NCBI GenBank assembly: GCA_021734825.1 | Contig: JAIPIE010000019.1 | Coordinates: 1-12,007, forward strand | Direction: 5' to 3' | DNA: 12,007 nt | Origin: Patescibacteria group bacterium | GTDB lineage: Bacteria > Patescibacteriota > Patescibacteriia > Patescibacteriales > UBA12465 | Shown: positions 1 to 6,873 of the stretch, one piece after another | Numbering within the stretch: position 1 is the first letter of the stretch | How the letters are laid out: every line of letters begins with the position of its first letter | Made by a program: the position numbers and the translations under genes | The notes under the pieces: generated by a model | Seen by the model: the letters and a program-made list of their open reading frames with translations, nothing else | Told to the model about the DNA's origin: nothing | The model's database searches: none

Positions 1-576
1 GCCGTGGCGTTTCATAAAATCACGTGTTACTTCCCAAAACAAAGCCTTCTTTACAAATAAATCTCTTGTTTCTGGGTTGAGTAATAGATCAAGGTAACGA
101 CGACGATAGCGCTCATCTTCGTCTTTTAAGCCATACCAAGCGTCAGGAATTGGAGCAATTGCCTTACTTAAAATATTCCAAGAACTAGCCATTAAGCTAT
201 TTTCACCCCGAGTGGTAACAAAAGCTTTGCCTGTAACTTCAATAAAATCACTGATATCAATTAGCTTAACTAAACGTTTATAACTCTCATCTCCTAATTC
301 TTTTTTAGAAAAAGCCAACTGCACCTTACCACTAGCATCTTCTAAATTAGCAAAGCTAAGATTTCCGTGACTACGAATACTTCTTAACCTGCCAGCTGCA
401 GTAATTTCTTTTTGACTATCATTTAAGTCTTTAAAATCAGCAAAAAATTGAGCAATATTGTAATCGCGCTTAGTGGTAGCTGGATATGGATTTACACCAG
501 CATCACGCAAAAGCGCTAATTTTTTTAAACGCTCTTCTTTTTCATTACCTGGAGCTAATTTTTGTTCTGCTGACAT
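1..576 (-). CDS. lysS: Lysyl-tRNA synthetase, class II (N-terminal 192 residues, cut by window edge)
   Basis: Charges tRNA-Lys with lysine in the cytoplasm. Only the N-terminal 192 codons are present; the gene runs off the left edge. Visible parts are a charged helical leader (residues 1-25), the NPYPATT segment (29-35) and an OB-fold anticodon-binding domain (about 55-150, with AAGRLRSIRSHGNLSFANLED-like strands). The start of the class II catalytic domain follows, with the family pattern ERYRRRYLDLLLNPETRD at about 161-178. The motif 2 and motif 3 residues lie outside the window. The ATG at 576 sits 5 nt after the greA stop, so the two genes are probably co-transcribed and perhaps translationally coupled; no Shine-Dalgarno site precedes it. 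Other class II synthetases (AspRS, AsnRS) share the OB fold, but the YRxRYLDL run and the greA neighbour favour LysRS. Confidence 0.93.
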   Translation of the reverse strand, partial: MSAEQKLAPGNEKEERLKKLALLRDAGVNPYPATTKRDYNIAQFFADFKDLNDSQKEITAAGRLRSIRSHGNLSFANLEDASGKVQLAFSKKELGDESYKRLVKLIDISDFIEVTGKAFVTTRGENSLMASSWNILSKAIAPIPDAWYGLKDEDERYRRRYLDLLLNPETRDLFVKKALFWEVTRDFMKRHG

Positions 577-581
577 AAGAA

Positions 582-1040
582 TTAATCAATTTTTATAATT
601 TTATATTCAACCGTACCTTTTGGCGTTTCTACATTTACATTTGCTCCCTTTTTCTTACCCAAGAAAGACATGCCCAAGGGTGATTCATTAGAAATTTTAC
701 CATTTAATGGATCAGCCTCATTAAAGCTCACAATAGTATACTTCCTTTCTTTGTCTCCAGTTTTGACAGTGACCTCTGAACCCATAGACACTTCATCTTT
801 AGCGCCTTCACCATTCACCACTATAACATTTTTTAAAATATTAGTTAGCTCTAAAACTCTACCTTCATTTAAAGCTTGAGCGTCCTTTGCTTCACTATAC
901 TCAGCATTTTCACTCAAATCTCCAAGATCCTTAGCCCTTTCAATTCTTTCTGCTATTTCTCTTCTTTTAACCGTACTAAGTTGAGTCAACTCATCTTGTA
1001 GTTTATTGTAGCCTTCTTGAGTAATAATTTGATCAGACAT
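582..1040 (-). CDS. greA: Transcription elongation factor GreA
   Basis: Rescues backtracked RNA polymerase by stimulating cleavage of the nascent RNA 3' end through the secondary channel. The 152-residue protein has the usual GreA length. The N-terminal coiled coil (about 1-75) carries the tip motif GDLSENAEYSEAKDAQ at 40-55, placing the catalytic acidic residues at D41 and E44, the same numbering as in E. coli. The C-terminal FKBP-like domain contains the NESPLGMSFLGKKKG stretch. The acidic tip separates GreA from Gfh-type inhibitors. The ATG at 1040 gives the standard MSDQIITQEGYNKL start. It is followed after 5 nt by lysS and preceded by 59 nt after the glycan-operon gene. A promoter-like site lies in and just beyond that gap. 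Confidence 0.97.
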   Translation of the reverse strand: MSDQIITQEGYNKLQDELTQLSTVKRREIAERIERAKDLGDLSENAEYSEAKDAQALNEGRVLELTNILKNVIVVNGEGAKDEVSMGSEVTVKTGDKERKYTIVSFNEADPLNGKISNESPLGMSFLGKKKGANVNVETPKGTVEYKIIKID

Positions 1041-1098
1041 AAATATTAATTTAATTAAGACATCGTTTATTTAAATTTAACGACGCCACAATTTTATC

Positions 1099-1127
1099 AT
1101 TATAATGAATTTTTACGGAAAAAACAA
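1099..1127 (-). promoter_or_regulatory. Probable sigma70-type promoter for greA-lysS
   Basis: On the minus strand a perfect TATAAT (1104 to 1099) has TTGTTT (1127 to 1122) 17 bp upstream. The -10 lies inside the palindrome TCATTATAATGA and overlaps the stop codon of the upstream ligase-like gene. Initiation near 1092 would give a leader of about 50 nt before greA. The -35 is weak (3 of 6 matches). No terminator separates the upstream operon from greA, so read-through from it is also possible. Confidence 0.5.
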
Positions 1128-2575
1128 GAGGAGAATAAGACAAATCCTAAGCCTAAAGGATGATTTAAATAAGGGGTAAAAATATTAACTAGCATTAAAA
1201 ACACTAAGGAAACCGCCAAGGCTAAATATATTTCCGATTGACGACTACGGGCATATTGCCATAAAGAAATAATTAAGTAAACCAGCCAGCTAATATAGGC
1301 TAATGTTCCTAAAATACCTATTTTTAACCAAGTATCAAGATAGGCCCACTCAAAGGCATATGTCGTATACCAAGCATCAGGATTATTTATTAAAACGCGT
1401 GGATCTTGAGAATAATAACTAACACTAGCGCCAAAGCCTTGACCGAGAACTGGATCTTTTTTTATGGCCTGCCATAAGTTTGGTAATAGCGACCAACGAG
1501 AGGCGGTAGCTGCTTCACTATTATTCATTTCCAGTCTTTCCGCGAGTGCTTGAAAACGCACATCGACCTTATTCCCAGGCAAAGGTATCTTAATAATAAT
1601 GAACATCAAAAGCGCCGCCAGTAAAGCTGCTATTACCGTATAAGACAAAGCTTTAAAATATAAAAACCAAGATAAACGCCAGCTAGCAATTGCCCCCACC
1701 AATCCCGCTAAAGCAAATCCGAGCCAAAAGCTACGAGACATGCTAATAATAATTACTGCTAAAAATAAGGCTAGAAGTATAAGTAAGCGGAATAACTGAG
1801 AGCGATTTGGCATTTTTGACTTAACAGCTGGAAATATAACTAAGAAAAAAGCAATTGGTAAATAAATTTGTGATTGAATAAAAATGCGAAACCAGCCTCC
1901 ACCCATAGCCGTGATTTCGCCTACGCCGCTACGTCTAACCCATAGATAAAGATCTGGAACAATGGCTAAATTATGAGAAAATATAAATAATAAAAACAAA
2001 GTCTTAAGACTCAGCCAGATTATTGCTAATAAAAAATATTTTTTCACTCTAACTGCCTGCTGTTTGTCTCTTGGATTATAGGCGATTAAGAGCGGTATTA
2101 TCAAAGCGAGATAAAACCAAGCATTAACATCAGCCAGAACTAAAGACCAGGAATTAGAAAAAATAAGTCCACGAATAAAAGCAAATAAAATAAAGATTAC
2201 CAATACTCCTAACCAAGGCCAAAATTCATAGACTTTTATTTTCTCCTGCCAAATCTTAGTGAGTCCATGACGATAAAAATAAACAAGGCTCGCCAGTAAT
2301 AATGTCGCCCAAATAACCAAGCGTAAAGAAACAGGAAAACCAAAAATATCTACTGAGAATAAATGCCCCTTGGAACCAATCACTAATTCAATCATCGCCA
2401 GCAACAAAGAGGCCTCAAGCGAATAAAGCGCTAGTATAAAAACTATCAAAAAAGAAAGAGCTAACAAATACAGTTGTAATGGCGGGAAAAAATATGCCAA
2501 AAAAGACAAGAGTTCAACTAAAATAATTAAACTCAGAGCAAAAAATTGAGGATGACGAGGCTTAAATAAAGACAT
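1100..2575 (-). CDS. O-antigen ligase / Wzy-like polymerase family membrane protein
   Basis: A polytopic inner-membrane protein of 491 residues with roughly ten to twelve hydrophobic segments. Members of this family polymerise or ligate lipid-linked glycans on the outer face of the membrane. The Wzy_C-like core is at about 265-430: a hydrophobic helix followed by MSRSFWLGF (279-287), a large external loop with ASRWSLLPNLW (358-368) and DPVLGQGFG (374-382), then TWLKIGILG (415-423). These resemble the conserved R/S-rich and GxGFG elements of the family. Sequence alone cannot separate O-antigen ligase (WaaL), polymerase (Wzy) and protein O-oligosaccharyltransferase activities. It is the last gene of the flippase-glycosyltransferase unit, 3 nt after the DUF192 stop, which supports a role after export of the glycan. 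No Shine-Dalgarno site is visible. Confidence 0.8.
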   Translation of the reverse strand: MSLFKPRHPQFFALSLIILVELLSFLAYFFPPLQLYLLALSFLIVFILALYSLEASLLLAMIELVIGSKGHLFSVDIFGFPVSLRLVIWATLLLASLVYFYRHGLTKIWQEKIKVYEFWPWLGVLVIFILFAFIRGLIFSNSWSLVLADVNAWFYLALIIPLLIAYNPRDKQQAVRVKKYFLLAIIWLSLKTLFLLFIFSHNLAIVPDLYLWVRRSGVGEITAMGGGWFRIFIQSQIYLPIAFFLVIFPAVKSKMPNRSQLFRLLILLALFLAVIIISMSRSFWLGFALAGLVGAIASWRLSWFLYFKALSYTVIAALLAALLMFIIIKIPLPGNKVDVRFQALAERLEMNNSEAATASRWSLLPNLWQAIKKDPVLGQGFGASVSYYSQDPRVLINNPDAWYTTYAFEWAYLDTWLKIGILGTLAYISWLVYLIISLWQYARSRQSEIYLALAVSLVFLMLVNIFTPYLNHPLGLGFVLFSSCFFRKNSL

Positions 2576-2578
2576 ATT

Positions 2579-3046
2579 TTACCAATAAATTTCTACTCCG
2601 ACACCGAGTCGGCAGTCACGACTAGCACCAGCCGGAATTTCTAGTACAGCATCGGCCGGTAGGCCGCTATGATAAGTTGATCTTGGATAATCGCCCTCTG
2701 GTAATAAATCATGATATAAATTTATTATTTTATGATCACGAATAAAAACTATATCAAGAGGAAAATTCATCCGGCGCATAACAAAAGTGCGGTCGCTCGC
2801 CTGCGGAAACAAAAAAAGCATGGCCTCATTTTTCGCTAACCACTTACGACCAGATAGTCCTTGATATTGCTTACTACTCGTATCAGCCACATCTGCTTGA
2901 AAATTACAAACACCCGCTTTAACATTAAGAGAGCGATAATGATTAACATTTAAATAAAGCAAACTAACTAAAGACACGACCAACAATAGTAAGGTTAAAT
3001 GCCAATATTGATGCCAATATTTTAAATATTTTTTATGACGAGCCAT
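2579..3046 (-). CDS. Membrane-anchored DUF192 protein (COG1430 family)
   Basis: A 155-residue protein with a short basic N-terminus, one hydrophobic segment at about 17-33 and an external DUF192 domain at about 44-155. Family features include YQGLSGRKWLAKNEAMLFLF (61-80), resembling the usual 'GLM-R--L--d-GMLF-F', then FVMRRMNFPLDIVFI (88-102), matching the FWMkNt-iPLDiiFid core. A closing LEIPAG segment (135-140) follows. The biochemical function of DUF192 is not established. The start overlaps the end of the GT2 gene by 14 nt, and the stop is 3 nt before the ligase-like gene, so translation is probably coupled. Its place between a glycosyltransferase and a ligase suggests, by inference only, an accessory envelope role. 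C47 and C145 flank the domain and might form a disulfide outside the membrane. Confidence 0.85.
   Translation of the reverse strand: MARHKKYLKYWHQYWHLTLLLLVVSLVSLLYLNVNHYRSLNVKAGVCNFQADVADTSSKQYQGLSGRKWLAKNEAMLFLFPQASDRTFVMRRMNFPLDIVFIRDHKIINLYHDLLPEGDYPRSTYHSGLPADAVLEIPAGASRDCRLGVGVEIYW
2999..3020. repeat. 12-bp tandem duplication inside the DUF192 gene
   Basis: The unit ATGCCAATATTG (2999-3010) is followed directly by ATGCCAATAT (3011-3020), about 1.8 copies. It encodes the YWHQYWH stretch (residues 10-16) just before the membrane segment. It keeps the reading frame and is probably a small slippage duplication. Confidence 0.6.
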
Positions 3047-3734
3047 GTTTTTGCATAATAATTTTTTTAGCAGCTTGATATTTTTTCACACTTGGCAAAA
3101 AAGGCATAAGTTTATACAGAAAAGATGGTAACCAATAACTAATCGTGCCACCAGGAATAACTTTAAATAAAATCTGATCAAGCCATATGCCTGTTTTGCC
3201 AGCCTCAAGCATAGTTAACCATAAATCCCAGTCTTGAAATTTCTTAATACTTTCATCCCAGCCCCTCACAGGAAAATCAACTGTTCTAATTAAGGCCATC
3301 GTATGAATGTATGGTTCCTGCCTTAATTTATTAGTACTAAAAGGTCCGACTTTAAATAATTTACGCCCCCAATAAAATGAGGGATAAGCATAGCTTGCCT
3401 CCGGGTTTTGTCTTAAGGTGTCTAAAAGTAATTCCAAGGCATTGCTTTGCAAAATAGCATCGGCGTCACAAAAAAACAAAAAATCGCCCTGCGATTTATG
3501 CCAGCCATGATTGCGAGCGGCTGGTGCTCCTTTATTTTCTTGACGGAGAAAAATAAAACGATTTTCACTTTTTGTCTTAGAAACAAAATCGGTAAATACT
3601 TTTTCCGGATTATCACTTGAGCCGTCATCTACTACGATTAATTCCCAATCATTTAAGGTTTGTTTAGCAATGCTCTCTAAAGTGTGCGCTAATTTTTGCG
3701 CTTGCTTGTAAACAGGAATTATAATTGAAATCAT
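3033..3734 (-). CDS. Glycosyltransferase family 2 (GT-A fold)
   Basis: Likely transfers a sugar from a nucleotide-sugar donor to a growing lipid-linked or surface glycan at the cytoplasmic face. The 233-residue protein has the full GT2 signature: ISIIIPVYKQAQKLAHTLES at the N-terminus, VVDDGSSD (34-41) for nucleotide binding, ENKGAPAARNHG (66-77), and the metal-binding DxD as CDAD (89-92). The FQDWDLWL element (166-173) near the C-terminal half supplies the usual acidic acceptor-site residues. No strong membrane segment is present, although the tail (200-215) is mildly hydrophobic and basic and may lie on the membrane. The start is an ATG 24 nt after the GT4 stop, and the end overlaps the DUF192 start by 14 nt. 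The sugar specificity cannot be read from the sequence. Confidence 0.92.
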   Translation of the reverse strand: MISIIIPVYKQAQKLAHTLESIAKQTLNDWELIVVDDGSSDNPEKVFTDFVSKTKSENRFIFLRQENKGAPAARNHGWHKSQGDFLFFCDADAILQSNALELLLDTLRQNPEASYAYPSFYWGRKLFKVGPFSTNKLRQEPYIHTMALIRTVDFPVRGWDESIKKFQDWDLWLTMLEAGKTGIWLDQILFKVIPGGTISYWLPSFLYKLMPFLPSVKKYQAAKKIIMQKHGSS

Positions 3735-3758
3735 AAGATAAGAGTATTTTCTTTAAAT

Positions 3759-4835
3759 TTAAAGAGTTTGTAAATATTTAGATAATTTTTCCGCTTGAGC
3801 TGGCCAATTAAATTCTGAACTTGCTCGTAAATAGGCATTTTTCCCCAATTCTTTAGCTAAATCCTCATTATTTAAAAGCTTATTTAAAGCCTGACTGATA
3901 GATTCAATGTTTTCTGAATCAACTAATAAACCAGTTTTAGTATCTATAACCGCGTCAGCCACGCCGCCACTTAAGCCAGCAATTACTGGTTTAGACATTA
4001 AGGCTGCTTCCAAATAAACAATCCCAAAACCTTCAAAGTCTCCATTCAAATCACGAGAAGTTGTTATAAATATATCACATAATTCTAAACAAGACCACTT
4101 CTCTGCTTCATTAAGACGACCAATAAACTTAATTCTATTGCTAAACTTACTTTTATTTGCTAGCGCTTGTAAAGAGGCTAGTTCTGGCCCATCTCCAGCC
4201 AATAAATATACCCAATCAGTTTGAGCTATATTTTCCAAGGCTAAAATAACTTGATTAAAACCCTTACGTTTAACCAAGCGCCCAATAGAAAATATTATTT
4301 TCTTCCCTGTTAACTCATATTTATCTACTAAGGCTTTTTTTGCCTCTTCACTACCCCTTCCAAGCTTTGCTCCTGGGTTAAGCATAAAACTTTTATGTTC
4401 TATTTCTGGTAAAAATTCTAGCAATAACTTCTTAACGTAAAAATTAGCACAGATAATTGTTGTTGATTTCTTTAAAATCAAAGATAGTAGCCAGCGTTTG
4501 CGCGCAGAACGAAGAGCAAAAGTAAAATCCATGCCGTGTAAAAATACACCGTAGGCAAAAGGTTTAAATACTTGGGCAATCAACGCCGCTATACCTAAAG
4601 GTAATACCTGCCCGATAAAAATTAAATCAAATTTATGTTGAGTCTGTTCTTTTATTAAACGAAGAATAGCTCGTCGCCAAGGAAAGAATCCTCTGACAGC
4701 TAATAATTTCTTATCCCTATTATCTAAAACCGTCCAAGCATCTTTTTCTGGCCATGCCTCAATTAAATCATGATAGTAATTGGCTACGCCCCCTATCTGC
4801 GGAGGATATTCAAGCGTGGATAATAATAATTTCAT
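3759..4835 (-). CDS. Glycosyltransferase family 4 (GT-B fold)
   Basis: A retaining glycosyltransferase of 358 residues, close to usual GT4 length. The N-terminal Rossmann domain begins KLLLSTLEYPPQIGGVANYY, with the glycine loop GGVA (15-18) that contacts the donor or acceptor, and has HGMD at 100-103. The C-terminal domain starts around 178 with IIFSIGRLVKRKGF (180-193). It contains the AGDGPEL loop (213-219), and the catalytic EX7E element is EGFGIVYLE (E268 and E276). It likely acts in the cytoplasm on a lipid-linked acceptor. The gap to the upstream flippase is 3 nt (TAG, CTT, ATG), which indicates one transcript. There is no Shine-Dalgarno site. It is most like PimA/WcaL-type enzymes in architecture, but donor and acceptor are unknown. 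Confidence 0.93.
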   Translation of the reverse strand: MKLLLSTLEYPPQIGGVANYYHDLIEAWPEKDAWTVLDNRDKKLLAVRGFFPWRRAILRLIKEQTQHKFDLIFIGQVLPLGIAALIAQVFKPFAYGVFLHGMDFTFALRSARKRWLLSLILKKSTTIICANFYVKKLLLEFLPEIEHKSFMLNPGAKLGRGSEEAKKALVDKYELTGKKIIFSIGRLVKRKGFNQVILALENIAQTDWVYLLAGDGPELASLQALANKSKFSNRIKFIGRLNEAEKWSCLELCDIFITTSRDLNGDFEGFGIVYLEAALMSKPVIAGLSGGVADAVIDTKTGLLVDSENIESISQALNKLLNNEDLAKELGKNAYLRASSEFNWPAQAEKLSKYLQTL

Positions 4836-4838
4836 AAG

Positions 4839-6269
4839 CTAAGAACGCCGAAAAGAAGTAATAATACTTCTAATATCCGCTTTTTTGATGCCACCCAAAG
4901 GCATAAGAGCGACAAAATATATAATACCACCAATAATAACAGCAATAAATATATGAACGTATTGTTTAAAAAAATAAATAATTAAAGCCATTAAGAAAGC
5001 TGAACTGAGGGCGGCTAGCAAAGTTTTAGCATTTTTAGCCGGACGATAGACAATTAAGCCACGCATAGAAAATAAACCAAGTAGCAGCATCAAGAAATTA
5101 CTAATTAAAACCGTAATACTGGCACCCAAGGCCTGCCACTGCGGAATAAAAAATAAATTTAAGCCTAAACTAACGAAAGTTACTATTGCCATATTGGCCG
5201 TATTGCGTCGTTGTCGGTCACAAGCATTAAGTAAAGCGCCAACTGGAAAATTTAAAAATATAAAGACTAAGGCTAAAATAGAAATTCTCAACGGCCACAC
5301 TGCCTCTGGACCCGCTTTAAATAAAGGGACAATTTTATCAGCCAGAGCAAAAATACCAAAAATAATAGGCAGAGATATAATTAATAGATAATTAATTGCT
5401 CTTTCAAAGGAAATAAGTAATTGTTCACGATTATTTTGCCAATAGGCACTCATGGCTGGATAAAGCGAAGCGTTAAAAGCCATTGGTAGAAATTGTAAAG
5501 CAAAAATAATCTTAAAGGCAATTTGATAAAGACCAACTTCACCATAGCCAGCAATAAAACCTAAAAGTAAAGTATCAAGGTAAGTAAATAAGCGTTGAAA
5601 TATTTGATAAAGAGCAAAAGGCCAACTAATATTAAAAATTAATTTTATTTTATCTAGATTCCATTGCGGGCGAATCTTTAAATGTAAATATTTTTTAACA
5701 ATCGCGGCAGAATATAAAAAATTAAAAAGACTGGCCACCACAATTGCGAGTAATAAATAAAATAAGGGATAGCCGGCTCGCATTAATAAATAACCGAGTC
5801 CGAGTACAATGAACTGAAAAATAACAGAAGCAATGCTCTCAAATTTTAAATTATGGAATCCGCGCACAACTGCAAAAAAAGTGGTCGTAAACGAATCAAG
5901 AAACATGGACAAGCAAGATACAACAATTAAAAGTAACAACTTGGGATCATAAGCAAAATACGCCACCAAAACAGCCGCCACGATAGTAACGGCGGCTAGC
6001 ATTAACTTTATTCCCAAAACGCTACGCAGCCAATCAGATGCTTGCTCTTGGTTTTTGGCCACCTCCCTAGTTAAAACATTGGCAAAACCGAAATCAATAA
6101 AAATGGAAAATATGGTGGTGAAAGAAATAGCAGTGTAATATTGACCTAAAGATTCCAGGCCTAAAAACCTGGCTAAAATGATAAAATAGGAAAATGATAT
6201 TACTTTCTGAATAACTAAAGCAAGCGTTAAATAAGAAGTATTTTTAGCAATATTAGCGACTTTATTCAT
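4839..6269 (-). CDS. Polysaccharide/oligosaccharide flippase, Wzx/MOP superfamily
   Basis: Probably translocates lipid-linked oligosaccharide across the cytoplasmic membrane. From the chosen ATG it is 476 residues with about 12-14 hydrophobic helices and short basic loops. The N-terminal pattern (AKNTSYLTLALVIQK, then ARFLGLESLGQYY and DFGFANVLTREVAKN) is typical of Wzx/PST transporters. A longer reading would begin with TTG at 6290. I prefer the ATG at 6269 because a TATAAT at 6305-6310 puts transcription start near 6298, too close to the TTG, and because MNKVANIAKNTS matches the usual flippase N-terminus. It is the first gene of the surface-glycan unit, followed after 3 nt by the GT4 gene. 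It ends with a basic tail (KKADIRSIITSFRRS). Murein lipid II flippases (MurJ) are related, but the GT neighbours favour a glycan substrate. Confidence 0.9.
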   Translation of the reverse strand: MNKVANIAKNTSYLTLALVIQKVISFSYFIILARFLGLESLGQYYTAISFTTIFSIFIDFGFANVLTREVAKNQEQASDWLRSVLGIKLMLAAVTIVAAVLVAYFAYDPKLLLLIVVSCLSMFLDSFTTTFFAVVRGFHNLKFESIASVIFQFIVLGLGYLLMRAGYPLFYLLLAIVVASLFNFLYSAAIVKKYLHLKIRPQWNLDKIKLIFNISWPFALYQIFQRLFTYLDTLLLGFIAGYGEVGLYQIAFKIIFALQFLPMAFNASLYPAMSAYWQNNREQLLISFERAINYLLIISLPIIFGIFALADKIVPLFKAGPEAVWPLRISILALVFIFLNFPVGALLNACDRQRRNTANMAIVTFVSLGLNLFFIPQWQALGASITVLISNFLMLLLGLFSMRGLIVYRPAKNAKTLLAALSSAFLMALIIYFFKQYVHIFIAVIIGGIIYFVALMPLGGIKKADIRSIITSFRRS

Positions 6270-6304
6270 AGAAAATTTGACCTGTTTCAAAGCAGGATGT
6301 GATA

Positions 6305-6333
6305 ATTATATCAGGTATTGATTATTTTTAAAA
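6305..6333 (-). promoter_or_regulatory. Promoter for the flippase-glycan operon
   Basis: A perfect minus-strand TATAAT lies at 6310 to 6305. Seventeen bp upstream is TTTTAA (6333 to 6328), a poor -35. Initiation near 6298 gives a leader of about 29 nt to the ATG at 6269. It overlaps the opposing rpmE promoter. Confidence 0.5.
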
Positions 6334-6346
6334 GTTATGATATTAT
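6318..6346 (+). promoter_or_regulatory. Promoter for rpmE
   Basis: TTGATT (6318-6323; 4 of 6 matches to TTGACA) is followed by a 17-bp spacer and TATTAT (6341-6346; 5 of 6 matches to TATAAT). Initiation near 6353 would give a leader of about 90 nt before rpmE that contains the hairpin at 6372-6406. The -35 and spacer interleave with the divergent flippase promoter. Confidence 0.6.
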
Positions 6347-6371
6347 TGCTAACAGCGAAGTCTAAAAATAG

Positions 6372-6406
6372 CTTTCTTTTTTTGTACCTTTACTACAAAA
6401 AGAAAG
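6372..6406 (+). promoter_or_regulatory. Hairpin in the rpmE 5' leader
   Basis: The arm CTTTCTTTTTTTGTA (6372-6386) pairs with TACAAAAAGAAAG (6394-6406) around a 7-nt loop, with two unpaired T residues. It lies in the predicted leader and has no following T tract, so it is not a terminator in this direction. It could be a stability element or a binding site for autogenous control by L31. The role is inference; the inverted repeat is seen directly. A weaker inverted repeat, AGGC/GCCT (6416-6419 and 6427-6430), lies just downstream. Confidence 0.45.
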
Positions 6407-6445
6407 AATTCACACAGGCCCTTCCAGCCTAGATTAAATAATAAT

Positions 6446-6775
6446 ATGAAAACAAACATTCACCCAGAATATAATACTGATTGCAAAGTTAGCTGCGTAT
6501 GTGGCAACACTTTTAAAACTGGCTCAACTGCCAAGGAAATTAAAATTGAGCTTTGTTCAGTGTGTCATCCTTTCTATACCGGTAAACAGAAATTAATTGA
6601 TACTGGTGGGCGCGTTGAGAAGTTCCAAGCTAAATTAGACGCCAAAACTGATACTAGTACTGGTAAAAAAGTTAAAAAGGCTGCCCGTGCTAAAGCTAAG
6701 AGCAAAAAAGAAGTGGTAGTAAAGACTAAAGATATTAAAAAGATTGCTCAAGTAACTCTCGGCAAAAAAAAATAA
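6446..6775 (+). CDS. rpmE: 50S ribosomal protein L31 (zinc-binding type, long basic tail)
   Basis: A component of the large ribosomal subunit at the inter-subunit bridge near the central protuberance. Residues 1-62 match L31: MKTNIHPEYN, CVCGNTF, ELCSVCHPFYTGKQKLIDTGGRVEKF. The zinc-type cysteines are C17, C19, C37 and C40, in the positions of the E. coli C+ form. At 109 residues it is about 40 longer than typical L31. The extra part (about 66-109) is a lysine/alanine-rich, probably disordered rRNA-binding tail ending LGKKK. It is the first gene of the plus-strand block, has its own promoter and leader hairpin, and is followed by a strong terminator, so it is probably monocistronic. No Shine-Dalgarno site precedes the ATG, only AT-rich sequence. 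Confidence 0.96.
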   Translation: MKTNIHPEYNTDCKVSCVCGNTFKTGSTAKEIKIELCSVCHPFYTGKQKLIDTGGRVEKFQAKLDAKTDTSTGKKVKKAARAKAKSKKEVVVKTKDIKKIAQVTLGKKK

Positions 6776-6780
6776 ATATT

Positions 6781-6810
6781 TTGACCTAAAGATAATTAGC
6801 CCCTGATTAT
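6781..6810 (+). promoter_or_regulatory. Possible prfA-prmC promoter overlapping the rpmE terminator
   Basis: TTGACC (6781-6786; 5 of 6 to TTGACA) and GATTAT (6805-6810; 4 of 6 to TATAAT) are 18 bp apart. Transcripts starting near 6817 would begin inside the hairpin, lack its left arm and so escape termination. A second -10-like AATAAT lies at 6829-6834 without a good -35. This would explain how prfA is expressed directly behind a terminator, but the match is modest. Confidence 0.3.
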
Positions 6811-6859
6811 TCAGTTTTACTGATACAGAATAATCTACAAAGGGGCTAATTATTTTTTT
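6792..6859 (+). terminator. Strong intrinsic terminator between rpmE and prfA
   Basis: A perfect 13-bp outer stem pairs ATAATTAGCCCCT (6792-6804) with AGGGGCTAATTAT (6841-6853). A perfect 8-bp inner stem pairs GATTATTC (6805-6812) with GAATAATC (6828-6835), followed by a 5-nt bulge TACAA. Seven T residues (6853-6859) follow. It lies 16 nt after the rpmE stop and ends 14 nt before the prfA ATG, so it could act as a terminator for rpmE or as an attenuator of prfA. Confidence 0.9.
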
Positions 6860-6873
6860 AAGCGATAGTTTAT

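Noticed and set aside
670..879. Plus-strand open frame opposite greA (and similar frames at 3422-3628, 5194-5391, 7062-7262, 8987-9208, 10699-11001, 11065-11262)
   Set aside because: All are wholly covered by well-supported genes in another frame and show no family resemblance or start signals.
1041..1098. Possible terminator after the ligase-like gene
   Set aside because: No GC-containing stem followed by a T tract on the minus strand; only short AT-only palindromes.
1999..2013. Palindrome AGTCTTAAGACT inside the ligase-like gene
   Set aside because: It is short, lies within coding sequence, is not repeated nearby and has no associated signal.
3033..3046. GT2/DUF192 overlap as a possible frameshift or fusion
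   Set aside because: Both proteins are complete with normal ends and starts; a 14-nt overlap is ordinary translational coupling.
3751..3764. Perfect 14-bp palindrome CTTTAAATTTAAAG over the GT4 stop codon
   Set aside because: It is composed only of A/T with one closing C-G pair and has no T tract. Such palindromes are expected by chance in AT-rich DNA, and it is too weak for a terminator.
6140..6152. Shared TTGACCTAAAGA string in the flippase gene and after rpmE (6781-6792)
   Set aside because: It is only two copies of a 12-nt string, one within coding sequence; no further copies or flanking similarity, so probably chance.
6270..6290. TTG start extending the flippase by 7 residues
   Set aside because: It lies only about 8 nt from the predicted transcription start, has no ribosome binding site, and the in-frame ATG at 6269 gives a typical flippase N-terminus.
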